Of a DNA stretch of 64,000 nucleotides, positions 55,278 through 64,000 are shown one piece after another (position 1 is the first letter of the stretch; every line of letters starts with the position of its first letter). Under the pieces are notes generated by a model that made no database searches, was not told the DNA's origin, and worked only from the letters and a program-made list of their open reading frames with translations. The stretch is taken from the NCBI GenBank assembly GCA_950295325.1, contig OX485805.1, forward strand, positions 3,222,501-3,286,500, written 5' to 3'. Source of the stretch: Polytrichum commune (taxonomy: Eukaryota > Streptophyta > Polytrichopsida > Polytrichales > Polytrichaceae). The translations under genes and the position numbers were made by a program.

Positions 55278-58200
55278 ATGGCCACCAGGTCGGGGATATC
55301 TGAGAGGAAGCTGAAGCCAGTATGGGACGCCATCGACCACCGGCAGTACAAAACGGCATTGAAGTTGGCAACTGCCCTCCTGACAAAGTATCCGGACTCT
55401 GCTTATTTATTTGTAAGCCAAGTTTAATCCAGGTCTTGTGGTATAAGAATTGCACAAAGAGCTTGCTCTAGTCAAAGTGCCAGAGTGTTGGATGGCCACA
55501 TCTATGTGTGTATGGAAGACTTCATTTGCAATTCAGCAGAGCTGAGAGAAGTGGGCTGATATTTGGACATCAGTAGCCAAAGCTTCTGCAAGTATATAGA
55601 TTTGATATCTCGTGGATTGCCAGCTTGTGGATTATGCTACTTTCCTCTGACTTTGGGGTGGAGTTTTTTGAGGTGGTCTCATTCTTGTTATTAACATGTG
55701 ATAAGAATGTGCTATGTTCTAGCACTTGTATACAAATGGGTCGATGAATTTGCAGTTGTTGAAAGCTTCAGTGCTTGAGAAGTTGGGAAAAACAGATGAA
55801 GCATACTTTCCTCTGACCTTGAGGTGGAGTTTTTGAGGTGGTCCCATTTCTGTTATTAACAGGTGATCAGAACGAGTTATGGTCTAACATGTGTATACAA
55901 ATGGGTTGATGGATTTGCAGTCGTTGAAAGCTTTAGTGCTGGAGAAGTTGGGGAAAACAGATGAAGCATCAGCGCTTGCTCTACGAGCCAAAGCTACCAA
56001 TCCTTCTGATGACATCACCTTAACCACTCTTCAGACGGTGTTTCAACGTCTCAACAACTGTATGATTTTCTTCTGGAGTTTTATTACCTATCCTTTTCGT
56101 TTTGGTGACTGTTTGGTTGTTTAGTCTCCTGAGCTGAACGTTACGCATGTTTGCATCTAACCACATAGGTAGAGTGGCTGCCTCTACGTATGTGATTGCT
56201 GTTTCTACTGGAATCTTTTGTTATGCCGCAAAGTTCATAAGTTCTTAACCCGGAGGTTGGGCTTGTCCAGTAGAAGCAGCAACAAGTCTCTTTGAGCAAG
56301 CCTGCTCACAAAATCCCAAAAGTTTGGAGCTCCAGACGGCTATGTTCAACTGCTATGTTCGACAGTATGTCTATGTTAGGCAGCAACAGGTGGACATCCT
56401 GAACTTTCTAACCCTGTTTGACAATCATTGAGGAGGATGTGAAACTTTCGGAGGTGTTAGGAATTAAGTTGATCTAGCAACTTTTAATGCAGCTGAGACT
56501 AGAGATTTATGTTTAACGATACCGTGGTGTTGAGACAGGTAGCCATGAAACTTTACAAATCAGGTGGGAAAGAGAGGTACCTTCTCTGGGCTGTCTGCAG
56601 CATCATATTGCAGGTCTAATTTCCTTCTCTTTATTGAAATGTAAATGGCAAGGTTGTGTTTGTAATTTTTCTTCCTCTAGTTTGCAATTAGTTACATACT
56701 CTGTGAATCTGTGAGATTTTGTTGAGTGTAATTGTTGTTTCTCCTTGATCGTATTAATGGTTGGCCAGAACCCATGGGTGTGTTAGTCCATAAATATTTA
56801 CCTCAGGCAAGCTCTTGTTGGTGCTTGCTTTTCTTGTACATTGAAGAGGGCAGGTAGTGGCGGAACTTGATTCTCCTATGTGGTTGGCATTTAGGTCAAT
56901 GATGCTAATCGCAAACTCCTACAATTGGCAGAGGCTCTGCTAAAGAAACACTTTGATGCACATGGTTTTCAAGAACGAGAAGGCAAGCCTCTTTCAAAAT
57001 CACCTCCTGATGCTTAGGAAGCAAGAATGTTGAGAGCTTGGTGAGTTTAGTAAGGCGTATTAGGTGTTGCTATTGTACTGTTAGCAACACGGTAGGCTGG
57101 AAGGAGGCATGCAGTTTTGGCAGAAATATGTGACTGGGCTGTACATTAAGCAAGTTTACTTCACTCTGAATAATGTAAGGGTGAGCTTGAGCAATATATA
57201 GGTGACGAGAATTGTTAAAAGTAGTATCCAGCTTACAATCAAAGGACTATTTGAAGGCTTGAAGGTTCATGCTGTGTATTCCCTTCTGAGATTTGAGGAT
57301 TACTATGGTATTTCAGGATTGGAAGTTTATGTGGAGGTGTTGAAACGTCAGGAGAAGTATGGGGAGGCACTGAAGTTGTTGGATGACTTATCAGGCGACC
57401 TTTTCACAATTGCCACGGATCGCTTGCGGTTGCAGGTGTGCAAGGCTCTCATTTGAAGGGCATTCATTGTAGTTCATTGCTGTGCATATTTGGTGAAAAT
57501 GATTATCAAATGAAATCAAATTGGTGCCCATTTAGATCTATTTGTGCTGATGCACTACTTGTGTAGTACTATTGTATTCATTTTCATGAAACCTTTAATG
57601 TGTGTGCCTCTGACAAAGCCATTGAAGACCAGAATTTGGTTTTGTAGAAAGTCGATTCATATTGGAATAAGTTGAAAGTCTGAAGGTTGTTTGTTCCTGG
57701 CATGGACTGAAAATAAGCTGGCAGGGAGAGCTGCTTGTGCATCTGCATCGTTATGAGGATGCAGCCATTGTATTTCAAAAAATTCTTAAATCTAGGTATG
57801 CATGCAGTTTGCTCTATACATGGAGGGCCATATTGCTTTGGAGTTCCTTACAAGATTTGCCCGTTGAGGTTGTTATGATTCTTAAATGTTGTTGCAGCCT
57901 ATTGCAAGGGTTCTATCCTTTTTGTACAGAAGTCCTGAAGGTTTAGCAGTCTTACTTCCTTTATAGTTGGTGGATATTGAATTTGGATACTGGGAACATA
58001 CAAGTGAAAACAGTGCTCTTTGTTTTTTTCATTAAAATGTGCCAGTGTTTAGGAATCATTAGGGGAGAATTTTGAGGATGACATTGGATTTGTGTATGCA
58101 GCTCAGATGATTGGGTAGCTTTCCGAATGTACCTGGATGTGATTCTCAGATCAAGAGAGTGTTTTCCTTGTGGAGCTGATTCTTTGTCATCCAGCATGAA

Positions 58201-61200
58201 AGACAAGGTATGGGATTTTAGATATTGGTCCTCATGGGAGTTGTCAGTATCCTAGATTGTTGACCACACATCTATATAAGGGTTTCATAACTCTACAATG
58301 AGGATCAATGTTACTTGCATTTGATGAAAGGTTTTCTTGGTTATTTTTACTCTTCACAATTTGTAGGAGGTACTTCAATGTTGGTGGCAAGATCTACTCT
58401 TGACAGTGACCTTGCTGTAGGCTTGTTGAGCATTCTTAAAGATGTGATTACAAATGTTGAGGTAGAGGAAGGGATAGAAGTCATTTATGCAATTATTTAT
58501 TTGCTTTGAATGTGCATTCACATGTGGATTTCTTGAATGGCAGATAGAGGAATCGTTGCAGCAAGTTCATGCATTTGTCCTTGAACTGCAAGAGCTAAAG
58601 GTGACAGAACTGAGACGTGGACCTCATCTTGCTATTCTGGAAATAGAGAAGCAACGTTTGTTGCTGGCTCCACATAAAATTTCAACTGAGACACCTCCTG
58701 TCTGCTTGGCTGAATTCATCTTGAAGTACTTCCAAAGGTGAGGGTGCAAACACATAGACTACCATATTCTGGACCCTGGAAATTACAGACACTGGCTAGG
58801 TTCTATTGTAGCACCTTTGGAAGTTTACTAAATATTATGCTACATGTCTTTAAAGAGTGAAAATAGCATGTGCACATGTGTCCTTGAGGGGTATTGCTTG
58901 CTTTTAAAACAAGAGCCACTCTTTGCAGCATTGATTAGGGAGATGCTAATCCCTTGTTGATCATTCCCAGGTTTGGGTCCATGGCAAGTGTTTCAGTGGA
59001 CTTAATGGAGTACATTCCAATTCTTGAAAGAGGCCAGAGAGAATGGCTTGTAAATGAGTTACATCAATATTGCCAGAATCTCCCTGTAGCTACTCCTATC
59101 AAAGCATTGCGCTTTCGCTTGGCTGCATACCAGGTGGAAAGGCAGTTGGGTTGGCAGGCACGTTTGACGGAAACTGGTATCGTTCTCTTTCTTAGCCCTG
59201 GTTTCCAAGGAAACTGGATAATTGGGCGGGACAATTTGTTACCGTAAAACTATATGCCTACTTTTGTTTTCAACTGTGGACTCTTTATGAATAGTTGCTC
59301 TGCAGTTTCACTGTTTTATTTATTATTGATTTAAAATATTAGTTTAAATTTGAAAAATTTAATTGAATTCTGACGGGTAGTCAAATGCTTGTTTTTGTCC
59401 AGGCTTGAATACAGTTGCCAAGGAAATTGGGCAGCTTTTCCTGCAGAGTGTGGAGCTCTCTGGTGATGTGGATTCTGAAGAAGCTCTGGTTGGAGGGGAA
59501 TTTCTGACTTTGATTACTGACATCTTAGTCGAGGTATGATGTAGGCCTTTATTTTCTGTGTTGATTTTAATATCATGTTTTTATATCTGAAAATGTTGGT
59601 TTATCACTTTTCAAATTCATGTTCAATAGGTGGAGTAGGCTCTTCTTGCCAGACCTGGTTTGGCGCAGTGCTTTACTTCTGCAAACTACGAGGGTGCTGC
59701 TACTCTATTTTCACTGATTATATGTTGGGTGCTATCATACAGCTGTACCTACGGACACAGAACCTTGGCTATATCTTGGAGGCTATCCTTGTTCTTGAGC
59801 TGGGCCTAGCACTTCGGAGGTGTGAATTGTTCTTGTGACTGTGCTAAGTCCAGCCCTCTGCTTGTCTTATAGAGCTTATGCAGGAATAGATGAAGTTATA
59901 CAATTCTTGTAATAAAAAGCTGCTCAATTACTGTTTTAAAGAATTGCCTTGAAAAGCAGCCTAAAGTGGCACTAAGTATTGCTGTTGTTATTGCTGATTG
60001 TATGGGACATACAGGTTTCATCCACACCACAAATTCCTTCTTGTGAATCTGTACACATTTCTCTCAGCCATCAATCCTGCTTGGGAAAGGTGATCCTAAG
60101 TTTGACCTGATTATGTAATGATTTTTTTGTTATCAAAGCACAACATCTGCTCAATAAACATCAATCAACCATGTTATGCCTGCATGGTTTTGTATTTGTG
60201 TAAAAGTTTAATATTGCTCTCAATTGAAATATTTGTCTGACACAGATTTATGCATATTTTGTACATGCAGATTCAAAACTTTGGATGTTAAATATATTCT
60301 TTTGGAGTCAATGTCACACCACATCTTGCCGAGCCTTGTCAGCTCCCTTGAATGGGATGCTCTAGATACAATGCTCCGAGAAATTGTCAAGTTTCATGAT
60401 GATTATCGGCGAGAAGCTGCAGAGTTAGTGATTCAGGCTTACAATCATGGAACATATACCAAGGTAGGAATGCAGCAATATGTTTGGTTTGCTTCGTTGA
60501 AGCTGATGAGATCCATTTCACATGAATATCAAGGCTAATATTAGGATCTTTTTGGTGTTTGTGATAGGTTCTGGAGTTTGTAGCTTTTAAACACAAACTG
60601 GAAAGGTCACATCAACTCATGGTTGCACGAATTGAATCTGGGATGCTGGCTTTGAAACGGAAGGCAAATACTCTGGAGGAAGTGGAGGTATAAGTTTATT
60701 CCTCACTATGCTTTTTGGGTTTATTCTTGCTTTGTATGTGTTCTCATCCTCTTCTATGAGCGTATCACTGTCAGTGCCAAATTATGGCTAGTGCAAAGTA
60801 GGATATGCAAAGTCTACTTTTGTGTACTTCTCTGTCATGTGACATGGGTTCTTTCACCCACTTCGGTGTAGATGTCTAAGCTTCTATATTTGGGATGTAG
60901 TACTTGCATCTTACTATTGAGATGTCTTGATAGTCTTTTCTAGTGTAGTCAATCCTCCTTGGGTTGTCAAAAGAAATGAAGAATGGGAAGTTACATCGTA
61001 GGATATCCTGATGTCATCCAAACAGCAGCTTGATCCACAGAAATACTATCTATTTATTTGTGCAACAAATAGGTGCATTTGGTTGCCATTGATGAAAAGG
61101 GTGTGGGTCAGGCTGCGCTCTCGAGCATGGATGGAGGTCAAGTATCACTTGGTTGGGTGAGCGAAACCCAGTTGAATGTTCTTTCTTTCAACGAGGACTT

Positions 61201-63340
61201 GCAAACACGGCCTTGGTGGTCACCTACTCCCGATATGTGTCTTCTGACAGGTGCATTAGCACAATTCTTTGCCTTGATTATTCCACAAAGGAAGTTGCAA
61301 ATAATTGCACATATGTTGCCATCTTCTATGCACCAAGGACCATGACCATTGGAGTCCTTGGTCACACACTTATTGTAAGATAATCTTCTCAAAGCTGAGG
61401 TGAAGCCTAGTACACTTAATAGCGCTATGAATATAGTATAGAAGGATCATTACATCATTACAAGGTTCTGGGCACAGCAGTCTTCAATTGATCCAGTTGA
61501 TTTCCACATGCAAAGAAGTTTGGAAGTTAATTGAGAAACCATTGCATTCTATTGCAAACTGTTCTTTTAGGTCCTCTTTTAGGGTATTCATAGATCTACT
61601 CTAGTAATTGTGTAATCTTCTCTTGGCAGGGAACCTTGAATGATGGGAACTGAGTTTTATTTGATATGTTCATTGGTGCACTGCTAGGGTCATCACAATC
61701 TCTTGAGAAGACTTGGAGCCGGCATATTGGTGATAGTGAGGTGATTGTCCCTTCTAATTCATTGCTAGTGACCATCCTGCCCTTTTACTTTGTGGCTAAA
61801 AGTGGTGGAGTAAATTGGATTCTAAAGGCCAAGGTGTTTTAGTAGTCTGTCATTACATAAGATGTGTATTGCGAATGTCATACCAGTTTTCTCCCTCATT
61901 ATTTTCAGCATGGAGCTTACTTCAGGTGGAAAATAAGGTGTTTGTAATCATCTTGATCCTCCATGCTTACACAGGCTTTTGATGTCAAAATTTTGCAGAA
62001 GCTTGAGTAGTGTCTTTGTGGTATGTGCTTTTCTCCATGCTATACACTGGAAGTTGAAAAATGTTATACTTTTCCTTGTGATTAGATTGAGGAACGACAC
62101 CAGAAGCAAAGGGCTGTATGGAAGAAATCCCTGACACACAGGTGTCTCCTGCCCAAAATGTTGCATCTGGCCTTGACCATAACCTCTGGTAACAAGGAGG
62201 CTGAGCTTGCGGTTGGTCTGGAGCTTAAGGAGCTAGTCATGAAGTATGCAAAGGCAATGGGAGTATGTGACGAGGATTTAGGACCCTGGCTTACACACAG
62301 AGTTTCATCATTTGATCCAAAGGTTTGTTCCTCCAGCTTGTGCATTTTAATACTACACTGTCAATATCAGGAGATATTCAATTGGATTTCTTTTCATCTT
62401 CACAGCATAATACATTAAGTGCTTCTGCCTGTGGTTCATTCTGAGCACTGTGGCATGCTTATTGGCACAGCAAAGAAGAGCATTGTAATGCAACAAAATG
62501 TTGGTGACGTATGACCTGTTTTTCCTATCGAGATTTCCAAACCACATTGCTCCTGCAGCCTTATGCCAAAGGATATAGGTGCTTGTGGAGGTCTTATTTA
62601 GTTGCTAAGGATAGCATGATGTTTTTAAGAATTTGCAAGCTTTACTGAGTTGTCTGTTTCTGCAGGAACTTGATCAACCCCAGATGGGAGGAGAGGAGCT
62701 TGTTACACTAGCCCTCTTTTGGGCAGCATCACAGCTGCCTGTTCAGCGACACGATCCAAGCTGTCCTGGGGATCAATTTGCAAATTCTCTGACACTTGTG
62801 AATAAATTGATAGCTGCAACTGTACATGATGCGATGCACATTACCACTTCTGGGCCCAAGGTTCTGGCATCCGGTGCAGCACTAACAAAGATTGCAATAG
62901 CGGTCACAGAGAGTTTTGCTTGGCTGGGGCTTTGCCTGCAGTCTTGGGTTTCAGGACTGCAGCCTGGTGGGAAGAAAAAGAAGCACAGTCAGCCTGGATT
63001 AGAGACCCCTGAGATGAATGTATTAGGGGTTCTTCATGAGGCAATGACTTTGTTCTGTTCACAGCTAGAGGTATGTAATTCCTGGGCAATAGGTCAAATT
63101 GACACTCTCCAAGGGAAAGGAGTGGAGTCATTGCTAGCGGTTGTAGATGTTGACAACTCCTCACCAGCTCCTGGCTGCATCCTTGGCACTTTGACAACAG
63201 GTCTTAAATCATCAGTACCTGAGACATGGCAGCAGAAAACCATTCTTGAGGACATTGTAGGTAGCCAGCAAGCCACTCTAGTTGGTATTAGGGACAGGTG
63301 CAATGCAAGGTTGCAACTAATGAAGTCAATAAAGTTCTAG
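55278..63340 (+). CDS. NAA25: NAA25, auxiliary subunit of N-terminal acetyltransferase NatB
   Basis: Twenty exons: 55278-55412, 55921-56059, 56271-56389, 56539-56613, 56895-56982, 57317-57435, 57725-57795, 58102-58207, 58367-58461, 58544-58737, 58971-59176, 59403-59533, 59743-59819, 60015-60089, 60271-60463, 60568-60687, 61073-61250, 61688-61740, 62086-62322 and 62666-63340. About 1030 residues; Arabidopsis NAA25 is near 1060. NAA25 is the TPR-rich scaffold that anchors NAA20 to ribosomes for acetylation of Met-Asp/Glu/Asn starts. Family landmarks occur in order: RKLKPVWDAIDHRQYKTALK, GKTDEA, MFNCYVRQYVYVRQQQ, ERYLLWAVCSI, GPHLAILEIEK, YILEAILVLELGL, LDVKYIL, FNEDLQTRPWW and GKKKKHSQ near the end. 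Exon 5 ends in a GC donor. Joining exons 8 and 9 at their best sites shifts the frame by one base, so either a site is misplaced, a micro-exon is missed, or this copy or assembly has an indel. The short exon 18 is assigned by phase only. Confidence 0.87.
55638..55968 (+). repeat. 166-bp tandem duplication spanning the NAA25 exon-2 acceptor
   Basis: Unit 1 is 55638-55803 and unit 2 is 55804-55968. Each carries TACTTTCCTCTGAC, TTATTAACA, GTATACAAATGGGT, a TTTGCAG acceptor and the first 16 codons of exon 2 (LLKASVLEKLGKTDEA versus SLKALVLEKLGKTDEA). Only unit 2 continues into the full exon. Using the acceptor of unit 1 (55756 region) reads through into a TGA within about 12 further codons, so it acts as a decoy 3' splice site. 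Confidence 0.9.
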
Positions 63341-64000
63341 GAGATGGCCTGCTATCTATAAAGGTCCCTGGAGTTTTTGTTTCACCTCACCAGTCACCGC
63401 AGGTCCTCTATTTCTTGATCAAACTCTTTGGGCGGATTAATGTTGGAGGCCTTATTGATAGTAGAAGGATACAAAAATCTTCAATTCTGTATTGTGTTTT
63501 GTAGCGAATGTGTTGGTGCTCGCAGCTGAGATTGAGTACTATCTACTCAGATGACAAGGGGAGCAAGTACACTAAATGTGATACTTAGTGTCACTTACTA
63601 TTTGGAATTATGTAATGTGATATCTATTTACGGTCCACCTGCCTGATTTTCTAGAAACATAAGCTCTAATGGGCAAAAATCATTGATGCAACAATTTATC
63701 AATTGTGTTACTAATTGCACAAATTTTTGAATGAATTTTGAAAACACGCACAAACATATATAACCATAGGCAGATAGCTGGTCTGGTACACTTGTGTCAA
63801 ATAACCAACAAATTTGGCAAAAGTTAGTCCATCATTTTATGCACACAATATGGCTAACCTTTTTCTAAAATTGTTGTGCAAAAAGCTGGAAAGCCCTGCA
63901 GAGGATGGTCTGTGTCTCACTCCAGAATGGAGATGAAAATTGCTTGAGAGGCACGATTGGAAGAATGCACTAAGCCATTAATGATGCACTTGCTTATGAA
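63341..64000. other. 3' flank of NAA25
   Basis: The NAA25 stop (TAG, 63338-63340) is followed by presumed 3'-UTR and AT-rich DNA. No further gene is recognised up to the window edge. Confidence 0.45.

Noticed and set aside
55741-55803. An additional NAA25 exon encoding LLKASVLEKLGKTDEA
   Set aside because: It duplicates the start of exon 2, lacks a donor and reads into a stop; treated as a decoy from the tandem duplication.

Overview
The window looks like nuclear DNA of a land plant. The evidence is split genes with introns of about 100-900 bp, large AT-rich intergenic stretches, plant-type interstitial CCCTAAA tracts, an L1-type LINE with a plant-style RNase H tail, and four conserved genes whose closest remembered relatives are plant ones (YY1-like zinc-finger factor, mS33, a MORC ATPase, NAA25). 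I cannot place the clade with confidence; a non-seed plant is possible.

Layout. The left edge (1-241, minus) holds the GC-rich 5' end of a secreted protein. After about 7 kb without a gene, apart from a terminal-inverted-repeat (TIR) element at 2.65-4.03 kb and a hairpin at 6.15 kb, comes an intact six-exon YY1-type C2H2 factor (7406-12237, plus) with an 84-codon Arg-Glu/Arg-Asp insert. From 13 to 27 kb the DNA is a mosaic. It holds three broken copies of the YY1 gene (13.57-15.34 plus, 20.93-24.70 plus, 25.68-26.54 minus), small TIR elements, a 1.85-kb TA-flanked transposon (15516-17364), an intronless Ser/Thr kinase (18165-19166) and a relic of the last MORC exon (19258-19373). A compact gene for mitochondrial ribosomal protein mS33 follows (26557-27147, minus).

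From about 30.2 to 37.0 kb a decayed LINE lies on the minus strand (endonuclease, reverse transcriptase, RNase H). Next to it is an apparently intact 13-exon MORC-type GHKL ATPase that carries a CW zinc finger (37977-42800, minus). 43-55 kb is gene-poor, with repeats, telomere-like tracts, a second TA-flanked element and an unusual hairpin. The right end carries the 20-exon gene for NAA25, the auxiliary subunit of the NatB N-terminal acetyltransferase (55278-63340, plus). It has a GC-AG intron, a tandemly duplicated splice acceptor and one unresolved one-base frame break between exons 8 and 9.

The genes do not form an operon-like unit; they are independent housekeeping or regulatory genes. 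The most unusual biology is the local shuffling: pieces of the YY1 gene, in both orientations, and of MORC have been copied into the interval between them. One copy is young enough to keep its exons identical or nearly so and an open frame into new sequence. All exon boundaries were placed by eye from splice consensus, reading phase and remembered family sequence; no alignment or search was run.
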